In this document: positions 1 through 12,809 of the stretch, one piece after another | How positions within the stretch are numbered: the stretch's first letter is position 1 | How the letters are laid out: every line of letters starts with the position of its first letter | Source of the DNA: Hericium rajendrae | Taxonomy: Eukaryota > Basidiomycota > Agaricomycetes > Russulales > Hericiaceae | Direction: 5' to 3' | Length of the DNA: 64,000 nucleotides | NCBI GenBank assembly: GCA_033439255.1 | Contig: CM065891.1 | Coordinates: forward strand, 1,860,001-1,924,000 | Made by a program: the position numbers and the translations under genes | Notes under the pieces: model-generated | Databases searched by the model: none | What the model was told of the DNA's origin: nothing | What the model saw: only the letters and a program-made list of their open reading frames with translations

Positions 1-530
1 GGAGTGAAAGCCATAAGCGCATGAACAGGCGCTGCAATGGACATCCTCGAGCTGAAACTTCAAACAGCTGTTTACAAATCCATAGGCCCCCCTCGGCAGA
101 AGTTGATAGATATCGCAGCGTACGTCGGACATTCAACATACAGGTGGAGCTTGATTCTAGCTCGCACCTGGCCAACCGGTGGCAACGGCAGCACGGCAGA
201 AGGAGCGGGGCATGATCTGGCACGGTCGTAAGCGATTTCCGACCTTCGCCGACTCAAACACGATCTCTGTACCTTACATTTTCGGGAAGGCCTATCGATT
301 TGTAAACGGCTGGAAAGAAACAGTCCATGCCGAAAGTCTGAAACCAATGTGACTTACTCGGGTCACATGCGCACCAATTGTGTAAGCGGAAACCAGAATT
401 CCCTTATATGTATCGGCGGACATCAAAAATGCCGGCGCCGTCCGCGAACCCAAATTTTATCTTACTCACCGTGGTCTTTGTCGAGGCCACTACACTCGCT
501 TTCTAACTTTCCCTCAACCTTCATATCGCA
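1..530. other. 5' flank of eIF3c, no gene seen
   Basis: No open frame here looks like a protein. The short frames lack splice-linked continuation and have no recognisable motif. The last 100 bases before the eIF3c start codon at 531 are pyrimidine-rich, as is common for basidiomycete promoters, and presumably hold its core promoter. Nothing more specific can be supported. Confidence 0.5.
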
Positions 531-3468
531 ATGTCGCGCTTTTTCAGACAGGCAGGCGACTCGGACTCTGATTCTGAAGAATCTGAGGAGGAGCTCATGA
601 CCAGCGAAGATGAGGACGCTGCTGCACCCAAAGCCGTTGCGCCCGCTGCAAAACCCGCTATGTCACGATTCCTGAAGGGGGCAGGATCGGAATCCAGCCC
701 TTCGTCTGAAGAGGAAGAGGAACCGAGCGAGGAAGAAGAGGAGGAAGAGGAGGGAAAAGAGACGAAGAAGAAATCAAGGTTCCTGCGCGCCGAAAGTGAG
801 GGCGAGGAGAGCGATGAAGAAGTGAAGCGAGTTGTAAAGAGTGCGAGGGATAAAAGGTTGGATGAAATGGAGGCCGCAGGGAAGGTTATGGACAACGCGC
901 TCAAAATCAATGACTGGGTAGCGATCTCAAATGGTGAGTTCCTTCACTATGCCGTGAACAAATCTCACGAAGATTGCTTTCAGAGTTCGATAAACTCGTA
1001 CGTCTCGTACAGCGACAACAAAATGTGTCGGAACCTGTTCCCCCGTTCTTTGTCCGGACGTTGGTTTCCCTAGAGTTATCTCTCAACACTGCTTTGTCGA
1101 AAGAGAAAGAAGCGAAGAAGAAGATGAACGCGAGCAATGCTCGCGCTCTCACCGCTATGAAGCAGAAAGTCAAGAAGAGCTTGAAGGAGTACGAGAGAGA
1201 GGCAAAGCTTTTCCAAGAGGTTCGTCTTCTATGCGTGCCGTTGTGTCTTGATACAGAACTCAGGCTGTTATTGCAGGATCCAGCACGATTCGAGCGAGAG
1301 TATGCTATCGCTGCTCCTGTGGAAGCCGCACCAGCCCAAAAGAAAAAGAAGATCCTGGCAGAGGATGAAGAGGCCGTGGAAGAATTCACCACCGTCGGGA
1401 AGGGCGGCAAAGGCATGCAATTCACCGCTGACGGCATATTTAAAAACCTCCAGCTTGTGCAGGCAGCACGGGGCAAGAAAGTACGCCACTCGCATATCGT
1501 ATAGCTCATCTCGCTGACTATCTTTCAGAGTACCGACCGTGTCGATCAGATGCGAATTCTCGAAAAGCTTCTACAAGTTGCTGAAACCCCCTACCAGAGA
1601 ATCCGTGTCTTGTTGGCCCTGATTTCGGCTCGCTTCGATTACAATTCCTCCATCACGTCTCACATGCCCGTCGATCTGTGGACGTCAGCGCAGCGCGAAA
1701 TCGATCAGCTTATAGCTATCGTGATTGCGGACTCATCTTACAGCATTCAAGAAACGACTGAAGACTATGACGAATACATGGAACGTTCGCCAAGCGAGCA
1801 GGCAGACGGCGTTCTCCGTATTCGCGGTAGCATCATCAGCTTCGTGGAGCGCCTTGATGACGAGTTCACGAAGAGTCTGCAGAACCTCGATCCTCATGGT
1901 ACGGAATATGTTGATCGATTGAAGGACGAGAAGAGTCTTTATTGTACGATATGCCGGGCTCAAGCACTTTACGAGAGGACGCAACAATCAGAACCCCTTG
2001 GCCGCGTCATTATGAGACGTCTGGAACATATCTACTCCAAGGTAGCGTTCAATCCGTTTGTTGATCCTCATCCACTGTTGCTCATATACTTGGCAGCCCG
2101 ACGCTGTGTTGTTAGCGTTGGAGGCTGCAACGTCGGATATTCCGACTGCCATTTCTCTTGGCAGTCAGTCCTCCCCCTCTGACCTCATCCGTGCTCTTTG
2201 CGTCCATTTATATCAATCTGGAAATACCCTTCTTCGTACGCGTGCTGTTCTCAGCCATATCTACCATTATGCTCTTCAAAACGACTTCTACACTGCCCGT
2301 GATATGCTTTTGATGTCGCACCTTCAGGAAACGATCTACTCGGCGGACGTTGCTACTCAGATTCTCTACAACCGGAGTATCGTTCAGCTCGGACTTTGCG
2401 CATTCCGTTGTGGACTTATCCGAGAGGCTCAGGCGACATTACAAGACATATTCACTACGCAAAGGGTGAAGGAGCTCTTGGCGCAGGGTGTCCATCAACA
2501 GCGATTCCAGACGTTGAGTGTGGAACAGGAGAAGGCGGAAAAGCAGCGCCAATTGCCATTCCATATGCACATCAACACGGAACTCCTGGAGGCTGCCTTT
2601 CTTGTGTCTAGCATGTTGGTCGAGATTCCTCTACTTGCTAGCATTGATTCGGAGGAGCAAAAGCGGAAAGCGATCTCAAAACCTTTCCGGCGTCTTTTGG
2701 ATTTTGCTGAGCGACAAGTATTTACCGGCCCTCCGGAAAGTACTCGGGACCATATCATGCAGGCCAGCAAGGCACTTCAGAACGGGCAGTGGGAACAATG
2801 CCGCGATCTCATTCAAGGTATCAAGATCTGGGATCTCATGCCAGAATCGGCTTTGGTGAAAGAAATGCTCGCTAGGTGGGTTTTTCTGTCGTGCTTTGAC
2901 CTCTGCTTTACTTAGCAATTGATTCTGTATAGACGCATCCAAGAAGAGGGTCTCCGCACTTATTTGTTCACCTACGCCCCGCATTACAGGACCCTATCGC
3001 TGTCGCTTCTGTCACGAACGTTCTCGTTGCCACTGCGAAGCGTGACTTCCATCGTGTCCAAAATGATTTGGAACGAGGAGCTCCCTGCTTCATTAGATCA
3101 GGCCGCTGGCGTTGTTGTGTTCAACCGTGTCGAGTTCACGCGTGTCCAACAGCTCGCATTGACTTTGGCTGACAAGGTGGGTGCTCTGGTGGACCAGAAT
3201 GAGAAATCTCTAGACTTCCGTCTGGGTGGAAGTTCTGGTTGGGGTGACCGAGATGGTGGTGCGAAGGGCGATAAACGAACTGAGCAAACGCAGGAGCGGA
3301 GAGGTCGTGGCGAACGCACAAGGGGATCAGGCACGCGTGGTATGTGTTATCTCAAATTCCTTGCGCTCAAACGCTCTAACCGTTTACTTGGGGACAGGTG
3401 CGCGAGGAAGAGGGTCTCGCTTCGCTCAAGGTTTAGGAAATCAAATGTCAGCATCACGAGCGCGGTGA
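531..3468 (+). CDS. NIP1: eukaryotic translation initiation factor 3 subunit C (eIF3c / Nip1)
   Basis: Core scaffold subunit of eIF3, which loads the 43S pre-initiation complex in the cytoplasm. Proposed exons: 531-933, 984-1219, 1277-1480, 1529-2041, 2097-2875, 2933-3339, 3398-3468. They sum to 2613 nt (870 aa), close to the usual family length, and every junction has GT..AG. The N-terminus starts MSRFFRQAGDSDSDSEE and is strongly acidic, with a second MSRFLKGAG repeat, as in other fungal eIF3c. The middle holds the conserved PYQRIRVLLALISARFDY block. A PCI domain lies at about residues 600-780, and the tail is RG-rich, ending at 3468. The intron at 1220-1276 is 57 nt, in frame and without a stop, so it could be missed; removing it restores the expected FQE-DPARFERE alignment. 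It converges with eIF2B-gamma, 157 bp downstream. Confidence 0.95.
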
Positions 3469-3625
3469 ACGAGTTGTTACCCTCATACTTACATGTATTG
3501 TCTTAGTCTGTTGTTCTCAAAGTATTGTATGGTATTTGTTTCAGCTTACGCTGTCTGATACAATTGTGATTGCTGCTCTATTCGTAACATGCACGGATTG
3601 CAAAATAATACTTAGAGTATCTAGT

Positions 3626-5555
3626 TCATTCTTCGTTGCTCGACTTCGTTTCAGCAGATTCGTCCATCTCATCCGCTTCGTCGTCATGAGACGCGGCAGC
3701 CCAATCAGAGACTTCTAATTTTTCATGTTTAAACGTGCCTAAATCATACGAGTCAGTTGCGCGTGAGATGCACGATAGAATCGAAACTTACCCCCGGCGT
3801 CCACCTCATATCCAGCTTGGGTGACGCAGCGCGTGAGCTCTGCTCTGGCACCGACTTTGGTATTCATCCCCAGAATACAACCATCGAGTTTGACCCTATG
3901 TAAAATTATTCTAGTACCAACGATGCCACCCAATACGACGACGTACCCATCACTGATAACACAATGGTCGAATACAACACAGCCTGTGATACGCACGGAT
4001 CTGCCAATAACACAATGCTTCCCAATCACCGAATGTTTTATACTTGTGCGCTCTCCGATCTGTGTCGACTGTCCAACCATGGAATCGTTGGATATCTGTG
4101 ATTTGGGATCGATTAAAATACGATTTTCCGGGTCCGTTGGAAGGCTCCAGTTTGCTTCATTTAGGAACTGCGAAAGGAGTTCAGCGTAGTCATATGTTGT
4201 TAATGCATCACACATACCTGGCGATTTAAGTCCAGGAAAGTCTGCAAATTGTTTGCCCGTGCGGCAGGTCCTGTTTCATGTATTACAATTCCGACTCGTA
4301 GAAAAATAGGCGAGTGAGATTTATCCCTCGAGGCTCCAATAGGAGAAGATGGAACAGAAAGGGGGCCTGGCTTGTGAAGTGGAGAGTCATTCTCTTCCAT
4401 TGCGGAAATATTCGACAAGTCCGTCAACGCCGCGCCAGAATAGAGCAATGAGTGTCGGAGGGCCAGCGCGTGTGGACCATTGGTGGACGAAGAAGAAAAC
4501 ACTGTATTAACATGAGCTTGGGTAGCCAAAGTGGACCGTCCACCCTTACCTTGCCCATACTTCGAATACTTTTGACACTGCAGTTTGCATAGCCAAGGGA
4601 TGAATTCTTCACGGAAGGACTCGAAGGATACTCTTCGCTGAAGAACCTCAAGAATTGACTTGGAGCAAACATAGATATGAGAGTCCTGGTAGCGAGAAGA
4701 GAGATGGGACTTTGGGTATCTTAATTACAGCCGCAATACTCAGTATAAGGACAAATTCGACTTGACAAAAGCGCACCTGCGAAGGACAGACATCTTCAAT
4801 TCCAATTCATCTCCATTCTTATCCACTTCGTCTGGAGTATCTACATAAAGCAACGTCCCCGTGTGCTCGTTCCATATGATAGGAGTCACGCCGTTGGTAT
4901 GGCTCCATTCCTCAGGGAAAACGTTCTTTTCGCTGCGTTGGGGCTCAAACCAGCAGGAAGTAACGACTGCACTATCTGACACCGTGTCGCTGCGAAACTT
5001 GTTGATAATCGCCGTTAAATGCAGGGCTGGCGGAGGTATGAAATCGCATGGAAGAATGATGAAATCCCGGTCGATTCGATGGCTGAATTGTCTGAGTATG
5101 GCGCACGTTCCTAATGCAAATTCGTCCGATTCTTCGTACGCTTGAAGGTCAATACTCAAGGAAGGGTACGAGGAAGATGAGATGTCCGAATGTATATGGT
5201 GAGATATTGAAGCACGGTGAACGGCCGGGCATATGAGAAGGACATCTAAGAAGGCAAAAGATGAACTCAGGACAAAATAATGTAATGCAATCAACAAATA
5301 CGCTCACCAACTATGCCAGACTGCTCAAGCCAAGTCAATGGATAATCTATCATCGGTCTATTCGCTATCGGCAGGAGTGCCTTTGGGCATGATTCATCGC
5401 CATAGGCATTTGTCAAAGGAACGAGCCTTGTAGCATCGTCAACGAGAGATCGGATGGATGTGGCCGGGTTCAACTTACCCGCTTCCGAATCCAGCGAGAA
5501 CAACAGCAAGGAATTCAGAAGGGACAAATTTTGACGGAGAGTCCTCGAAATCCAT
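3626..5555 (-). CDS. GCD1: translation initiation factor eIF2B subunit gamma
   Basis: Part of the eIF2B guanine-nucleotide exchange factor that recycles eIF2-GDP. Minus-strand exons from the start: 5555-5479, 5426-5308, 5245-4777, 4719-4550, 4501-4218, 4167-3792, 3738-3626; 1608 nt, 535 aa, with all phases closing. The N-terminal half is a nucleotidyltransferase-like fold: MDFEDSPSKFVPSEFLAVVL, then the LVPLTNAYGDE and CPKALLPIANRPM signature around residues 30-55. The C-terminal part (about 390-480) is a left-handed beta-helix of hexapeptide repeats (I-V-G-x-x steps such as IGERTSI, IGKHCVI). The acidic tail ends near residue 535. Intron lengths are 48-62 nt. The exact acceptor at 4502 is the least certain junction. 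Confidence 0.93.
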
Positions 5556-5968
5556 ATTTTTGAAAGAGCTCGTGCAGAAGCGCAAGCTGTCTGAAGAAAT
5601 GCCGGACTTCATTTACGACTTATACTTTCCCGCCCCAAAAAGGCAAGCATCACTGACTCCCAGTTTTGTAACTGTTTCGTAGCACTGTCCCTAGCACGTC
5701 CCTGGCACGTCCCGTCAGTGTTCAGCCCAGCTAAGCAACGGTGCCTCACTTGAAAACAGCAGGATAGAAATTCGCCAACACTTTACACTCAAAACTTGTG
5801 AATGAACGTTGAACACCGAGGAAACATTAACAGGATAATTTTTCGAAACGATATAGATATCAAATATCATCAGTCTTTCACCGAAAGTTGAGTCCACTGA
5901 ATCCATAAAACTCCTGATGATTGGCTGCGTCTGCTGCTACTAACCACCCACGGCATCCTATGAATATC
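5556..5968. other. intergenic: eIF2B-gamma promoter and 3' end of the upstream gene
   Basis: About 410 bp between two minus-strand genes. It must contain the eIF2B-gamma promoter. No coding exon, TATA box or repeat could be supported. Confidence 0.4.
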
Positions 5969-6647
5969 TCACGAACTTTTCCCGGTATTCTGCAATCTCC
6001 GAATGAGAGCGCTATGTCAGGGACTTACGGTAAGATTCAAAGCTATGACGTGTTGGAACTGGTGCTTACCCTTCACCTAACCACATCGACAACAAACCAA
6101 TTATTGTCGCTGGTAGAATCTTTCTCTCCCAATGTGGTCTACCGCGTGTAATGTACGCAAAGTAACCGACGGTGCCTAACAGACTGATGTTCGCTAAACC
6201 CACCACAATGTCAGGCACCGCCTTGGGTAAGAAGCTAGTATTGTAGGCTTACCAACTGCGAGTAAACCACCAGCAACCGAAGAGGTGAAGATTGGGATGC
6301 CGAATACTCGTTCAAACCAAGTTCTATGTCCCCCCTGATTGTCTGAGCTCTTTTTCTGCGACACAGGTCGCGTTGCTTCATCGGGAAAGCTAAGCTGGTC
6401 GCCGAGTTGGGAAGTGACAGTGGATGGATGTTCTTTGAAATCAGTCGGAACAACATTGACTTTAGAGGTATCATCAACGATCGCCGGAGGAGGTGTTGTC
6501 TGGGTTGTCAGGAGGGAGGGATTGGGGTGCGGCTATAGAGTAGAACAATGCCTGTGAGTTGAAATCTTTAGGATGCCGATTGAAATGCAGATGTACCTGT
6601 TCAGACGGTGGCGGCGCATTGTGGGATGCGACGGAAGCGTAAGACAT
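5969..6647 (-). CDS. small two-helix membrane protein, possibly OM14-like
   Basis: Not firmly recognised. Exons from the start: 6647-6597, 6532-6253, 6193-6070, 6011-5969; 498 nt, 165 aa, phases closing. The protein begins MSYASVASHNAPPPSEQ, then has a hydrophilic stretch of about 90 residues. A hydrophobic segment (FTSSVAGGLLAVANISLLG, continuing to YFAYI) and a second one (ILPATIIGLLSMWL) follow, and the tail is short and basic. A soluble N-terminus with C-terminal helices resembles fungal mitochondrial outer-membrane OM14-type proteins; that comparison is from memory and weak. The last junction (donor 6069, acceptor 6012) was chosen for the better donor and in-frame stop; a nearby donor would alter the final 15 residues. 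Confidence 0.6.
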
Positions 6648-6889
6648 GGCGAGAGTATTGGAACTTAGCAGAGACCGGGACGAGACGGAGTAGACTCTTT
6701 ATAGCGCGAGCGACAGCGTACAATCTCGTATCACGGTAGATCCTGACGTCATGCGCCTCGTCCAGCTACGTCATACCCCATGGCCTTAAGCATGATAGTA
6801 ACTTCGAACTGTACTTACAATAATTACTAGGTATACGTCAGATGCGATACTTCCTGCAAACAAACCCATGATGGTTTCCTCAATATCCT

Positions 6890-9800
6890 TTAAAATACAT
6901 CTCCCGAGTAGGGACAGTCTGCCGCTGTGTGGCCGTGGCCTTCGCAGTCCACGCAGAAGAGAGTGGTCGTGTCAGAATCATTATCCGCGTCGGCACCTTC
7001 CCCTTTCAGGACGTCGCACGTGAAAATATCATGTCCCGGTTGTTCGCAGATTTCGCATACATCTTGGGGTGTATGGCCACCGTCTGAATTGCTAGGCGGC
7101 AGAGAAACTCGTAACGGCTCGTTGATATGAATGATCTCCGCCGCGCCTTTGGATGATTTCTTGTGACCACGGCTCAATTTGTCCTTTAATCGGTCGATCT
7201 CTTGCTCGAGCTCATCCTACATGTAATTCAGTCATGAAGCCGAATAGATCGCTTTTGATTGGACCCACTTCGTGGTATATCTGGGGGATATATGTAAGTC
7301 TGCTGCCAGCTCGAAGGATATGATTCACTGCCCTACCTTGGATTCAATCAAGCTTTCGAGCTCGCTTACTTCTTTATGGAGCTGAATGGCGTTGTCTAGC
7401 TGTTGCGAAATACCAACAAGTCGATCACTCACGTCATGAATTGTTCTTGCGTTTTGCATCTCCGTCTCGGTTTGCTTTTTGCGAAGACGGTCGAGCTCCA
7501 TCTGAAACGTCCATGTAAAATTTGTGGCATTAGATACCCAGGACAAAACATTTTCTTACCTCATATTCCTTTCGCGCATCGCGAAGATCCTGCGGCGCCT
7601 CGTTAAAATCTTGTCTCGGACTCACAAGGCTCTTCTCAGCATTGTTCTCGAGCATACGCATTTCCTTGAAACAGCCTCAACCGATAGTCATGAAACCATG
7701 TCTAATATGGTGCTTACCCGCCGAAGTTGCTCTGTTTCCGACAAAAGTATCTTATTCTCAGACTCCAGGAGCTTATTCTGCTGTGCAGCGGCGGTATTTT
7801 CCTTCTGCAGCTCTTGTACGATGTGTCTACAAATGCGCGTGAGATTCGACACCGACACTCAGAGCGTAGTAGAAGATCAACACTCACTTCAACCCAGCCA
7901 TCTCCTCGCGGACGCCAGCCATACTGATCTCGGCCTTTTCACCGTTGAATCGTTGCTTGAGCTCATCCAGTGCCGTAGTTACCTTGAGATAGTCAAGCCG
8001 CGATTGTTCAAGTTCCGAAGTGGCCAATCCATTGGCTGTCTTCAGTTCTTCTATCAATCGTTTCAGCTCGACAGTTTCTTCAGCGAACCGCGCTCTATCG
8101 TTTGAGGCTCGCTGAACGAGATCCGCAAGTTTTCCAGACGATTCGGATGAATGATTTGAGGTGATGCTTTCAAGATCCTATCTCGGACAAACCATAGAAA
8201 GAGACCAGAGCAATTTGTTCAGTATCGTGACTGCATTCCAGTGAAAAGTACGCACTGCTATTTCAGATCGCAATGTCTCGACTTCGGCGCGAGCGTTTTC
8301 TAGAGCCACAGTGCTTTCGCGAAGCGCTTCTTCTATCTCTTCAACTCGGCTGCGCGCTTGGACTTCTGCCTTCAAGGTGCGTTCCATTTCAGCCTGACTG
8401 TCATTGAGTTGTTTCTTCAAGCTCTCCTCTTTATCTTTATGCCTCTTCAGTTTGTCCTGTGTCAGCGTTTCTTCCTTGTCCGCTGCAGTTCGCACCTCCT
8501 CAAGCATGTCTTCGAGATTAGTCACCTTCATTTGAAGGTGTCGTATTTGATCTCTCAGTGCTTCATTCTCGATTTGCATGGCAGAAGAAGCTGCTTGAGC
8601 AGCTCGCATGGGTGACAGCGGCAGAGATTGTCCACGAATCTGCTCCTGTAAAACTGCTAAGGCGTCCTCCAGTTCATAACGGCGCGCCTCAGCTGTGCTC
8701 AGTCTTTCCTCGTAGAGAGCAATCGTTTCCTGATTGCTCTGTAAATACGCGACAAAGACAGAGTAAAGCATAGGCACCTGTCCTGCTTGACGCAACTCAT
8801 TGACCTGTCCTCCAAGTTCCTTGCGTTCTTCTTCAAGGTCCGAATAGGCCTTCTGGACTCGCGCCTCTAGAAGAGAGATCTCGGAGTCTTTGGCTTTCAA
8901 TATCGCGTTATTCTCCGTCTCCACACCTTCTTTCAATTCGATCGCCTCCTTCAAATTCTTGACCAGCGCTTCTTTGTCCTCGAATTTGGATTGGAGATCT
9001 CGAGCGCGGGCCTCGCCATCACTGCGGACCTTTTCGATGTCAATCAGCATGTTGCTGACGCTTCGCTCTAAAGCTTCCATCTTCGAGGTTCGTTCGTCCA
9101 ACGTGCGTTCAGCTGTTTTATTGGAGCTTTCGAGCTCAGCAATGCGGGAGAGTGCGCGTTCATTCTCTGCACGCAGGCTATCGATGCGTACAATGTCCTG
9201 GTGTTCTTTGGACCGCATTTCATCAAGCATGGTCTTCAGCTGTCCATTCTCGGATGACAATGCGATCGCCGTGCTATGCGAACTTGCAAGTGTATCCTCA
9301 GCGGCCAGCCTAGTCTGAGAAGCTTCGCAAAATAGGTCAGCATCAGCTGCGGGACTTGCAGCTGCCGAAGGCGTTTTCCCTGACAAGAGTTGCGAGATTT
9401 TGTCTTGTAGTAATTGACTGTTTGATGCCAGATCGGAAATAAAGGGATGATGAGGGGAAGAGCTGCCCTCTCCTCGATCCTCGTCGAGCAAAGCACGTTG
9501 CGCCGCTGAGGCGGAAATGGGAGAAGCTGGGGGAGGCATGGCGACTGCAGATGGAACACGGCCGCGATTCTGACCGGGCGTTGTCGAAGGTAGTCCGATA
9601 CCCACACTGGGTAAGCGGGTTGTTGTTCCTGCTCGAGGTGTTTTGTTGGATGGTGATGTCAGAGATGTGAAGTGAGATTGACTGGAGGATGCAACTCCGC
9701 GTCGAGTAGGACTATCGGGAACCTGTCCCGCGGAGGGACTTGCACCATCCCGCGAATGTAACTGCTTGGCTGTAAGTCCGACATAGCGAGAGGCACGGGA

Positions 9801-10928
9801 GCCGGGGGTAAAGTGAGAATACGCGTCATTCGGGCTTCGCGTAAGGATAGTATGCGTCGCAGAGGGTGTCACGACTCTCGATCGTGTGCCATTTGTCGGG
9901 GTGGTCAAGGCGCGCGGCACAGAGGCTCGGCTATCACTTCGTCTTGCGGTATGAGGCGTGATACGGCCGGCTGAAGTCGACGCGCTGGGGGTGATACGGC
10001 CAGCTGAAGTCGAGGTACTCGGGGTGATACGACCTGATAGGGAAGGGGTAGCATATCCAAACGATGACGCTACGGAAGATGGTCTGGAAATAGCCCCAAT
10101 GCCCACGGTCGGTGGGGAAATCTTGGCCATGGCCACGAAGACGCCACATTTGGGCGGACAGGTGAAATACATTTTGCTGAAGCAGAGTCGTCAGCAGAAC
10201 TAGACGACGCCTTGAATCCAAACTCGACGCTCCCAGTGAAAAGGCACGCGCACCAAGTCGAGCTTTGCTCATGGCAAAAGCCACATTGGCGGAGAGCTTC
10301 GTCTCATGTCGGGGATGCGTTCCACAATGAAATGCAGATTGAAAATATACACTCACCCATTCACCGTGCCGTCGTTCTTTCCCTTTCCAGCAAATCCCCC
10401 GCTCAGCTCAACGCCCGCCCATTCCCCGCTCTTTCCATCGATACTGCCCGAATATCTGAGTGTGCCCTCAAAACCCAGGCTCTCGATCCTCACATTGTCC
10501 CCAACATCGAATTTTCGATCCAGTCGACTGGAACTCCTTGTGAACACGTCCGATTGACGACTAGAAGGGCGAGCGACGGGTGTTTTGACGCGTGCATTGG
10601 TTAATTTAGATGGGTTTCCAACGATGAATGGCGAGTGTGATCGTGTTGTGTCAGTTACTGATCTTCTGCCTGAGCGCAGAAAAGATGAGGTTGTGTCGGA
10701 TAGTAAAGATGCGTCGGTGTTATCGGCGGTGCGGTGGTGGGCTGGGTCATTGGCTTTAATCGCGTCTGCAAAGGCACGCGACATCATGTCGTTCTCGGGC
10801 GCTGCTGGTGCATTATGAGAGGTAGAGATAGACCGGCCCCGACCAGGAGTTGGTATACCCGAGGCTTTGCTAGTGGGCGTCGGGCCCGGGATGCCAGATT
10901 GACGTGGCCTTACAGGTGTTGTAGACAT
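6890..10928 (-). CDS. CLIP-170-like CAP-Gly microtubule plus-end protein
   Basis: Cytoplasmic linker protein that binds microtubule plus ends and EB1/dynactin-type partners. Exons: 10928-10357, 10176-8778, 8729-8256, 8177-7888, 7826-7718, 7664-7560, 7501-7337, 7216-6890; 3441 nt, 1146 aa. The N-terminus is Ser/Pro/Arg-rich, starting MSTTPVRPRQSGIPG. A CAP-Gly domain at about 143-210 is split by the 180-nt first intron and contains GEWAGVELS and GKNDGTVNG. A long heptad coiled coil covers about 340-1035. Two C-terminal zinc knuckles follow: CEICEQPGHDIFTC near 1092 and CVDCEGHGHTAADC near 1126, the known CLIP-170 tail layout. The 48-nt intron at 8730-8777 lies in frame; its removal restores LRQAGQETIALYEERL. 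An upstream in-frame ATG at 10967 exists, but 10928 gives the usual N-terminus. Confidence 0.92.
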
Positions 10929-11472
10929 GCTCTTAGTTGAAATCAGCGGCAATAAACGATGTTGCAAAGAATGTTAGACTTCCGGACGTACCAGAGAAAA
11001 CGAGGTACAGTTTCGGTCAATACCTGGTCAATATACCATGTAACAGAGTACGTACTTTAGCTTCGCTACCCTCAAAGGCTCAAGGTCAATATTTTCCCGC
11101 GCGTCGCGTCGCGCCACAGCTTCGATACTTTGTGTACGTTCCCAAGGGTCTTTCTAACTTAGTATTTAGATCTTGTTTCGATATTTTTCGGTTTCGGCTT
11201 AACATCGTGCAAGGCGTCATCCACCCATCGCCACCCGCCTGTGTAACGCGAGCCAATGCAGGTGCCATTGATATCGAACCAACCCATACGTAAGCGCCAC
11301 AATACAGATACTAGACACAGATATCGCTTTTATGCGGAAGTCGAGACCAAGAAAAAATCTAACACATGGCGCATCTTGGTTTCGCAGTACAGATAAGAAA
11401 AGAATATCATCAGAATGAAACAACAGGTCCGGGAAGAGAACGAGTCAAAAGACGTCTACTGAGCATAATAAT
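10929..11472. other. intergenic: CLIP-170-like promoter
   Basis: 544 bp between two minus-strand genes. It is the promoter side of the CLIP-170-like gene and the 3' side of HAP2. No gene, repeat or clear control element seen. Confidence 0.4.
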
Positions 11473-12669
11473 CTAGGCACTGCCTGCAGAGCCGCTTTGT
11501 TCGCGACCATACATATGTCGGTGGTGATGCCGTGCATGAGCATGCGGATGGGGGACATGGTGCATCTGCATGGCCGAAAAGGGTGAACGGAGGACGCTGG
11601 GTTGGGCTATATTTGCCTGGGCATCGGCAAGAGCGGTGTTTATATAACTGGGAGGCTGAGCACCAGGAGACGCTAGGCTGTGGGCCATGGGACCGCCGAG
11701 GCGTTGGTGTGCATGTGCGTGCCCAGGTTGAGGCAATGGCTGCGTAAGATGCTGCTGTTCGGAGGAGAACAAGCTATGATTTGTGGCAGATGATGTGGGA
11801 GCGGGAGTGGAGGTTGGTGACAGCCCATGGTAAGCACTCATAAGATCAGCAGAAGACGTGCCCGTCTGAGGAAAGACAGGTGATTCAAGCCCTTGGGGAT
11901 TAGTCTCAGGGATAGCCATATGATGGTCGTCCTCTCCATCCTGCTCGATCGAGAGGCCCGCACCCTGATCATCTTGAGAAGACTTTTGGGCTGCTATTTC
12001 ATCTGCAGTGAGAAAGCGACCTCCCGGTCCGCGAGGGCGTCTCATGGCATGCTTATGGCGCGATTCATGTAGATAAGGCTAGAAGATGTTGAGTGGTGGA
12101 GGATGCTGAACGGGATAAGTGACGTACCTTTCGTTGTCTGGAAAGTCTATGCACTTCCTCGAGACGAGCCCTTGCGACGCGACGCTTGAGAATGCGATAG
12201 TACTGCTTTGCATTGACATAAAGGGGCTCGTCATCAACGGGAATATCGTCCTGCGATGCGGTTGCTGGAGGATCTAGGTGATGGATCTCAGGGTCTCGAG
12301 GAGATGGGGGTGGCATATATGGAGATGGGGAGGGGCGGGACGATGTATGGTTGGCAGAGGAGGGACCTGGAGAAGGGTTCCTAGAGGGCATGGTGGGCGG
12401 TGGACGCTGAGGGAAGAAATTAAAGACATGGCTTGAAAGATGCGACTGCTGATCTGGAAAGGGGGAGAATGTAAACGAAAAGGAGGAAGGAAGACCAGTG
12501 AGGGAAACGGACGGTTGAAAGCGTTGAGGGAAGGATCGAGGGAAAGCTGGTGCTGGGTTTGGTGGTGGTGGTGCAGATGGGTGGGATTAGAATTATGGTC
12601 GTGCTGCGAGTGGGTAAGATGGGGTAGACTGTAGCTCGAGGGGAACAGCTGATCGACAACGTCGTCCAT
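11473..12669 (-). CDS. HAP2: CCAAT-binding factor subunit HAP2 / NF-YA
   Basis: Sequence-specific subunit of the nuclear CCAAT-binding complex (HAP2/3/5). Exons: 12669-12513, 12453-12128, 12078-11473; 1089 nt, 362 aa. The N-terminus (MDDVVDQLFPSSYSLPHL) is rich in His and Gln. The conserved core spans about residues 127-185. It comprises the subunit-association helix EPLYVNAKQYYRILKRRVAR and, across the last intron, the DNA-binding part with PYLHESRHKHA and RRPRGPGGRF. The remainder is low-complexity Ser/Pro/His/Gln, typical of an activation region. The first intron has an unusual donor (GTCCGT), chosen because it gives a 55-nt intron that keeps the frame; the N-terminal joint is therefore less certain than the core. 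Confidence 0.93.
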
Positions 12670-12809
12670 GATTGGCGCAGCCTTTCCGACTCATCGTCAC
12701 CTCCAGCCGCAGGTCTTGTTGACCACCGCCAATATTCACTCACGTGACCCTCATATTCAGTCTCAGCCGCGTTCACTCGCGTCCTCCACGACTCGAGCCC
12801 CCACGTACC
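12670..12809. promoter_or_regulatory. shared HAP2 / Tho1 divergent promoter with two CCAAT boxes
   Basis: Only 140 bp separate the two start codons. A CCAAT box on the minus strand (ATTGG at 12671-12675) sits two bases upstream of the HAP2 ATG, and another on the plus strand at 12729-12733. CCAAT is the known target of the complex that HAP2 encodes, so autoregulation is possible. The first box is so close to the ATG that it would lie in the leader. Function is inferred. Confidence 0.45.

Noticed and set aside
8358-9318. Plus-strand frames over the CLIP-170-like gene
   Set aside because: Antisense shadows of a coiled-coil exon; no splice support.
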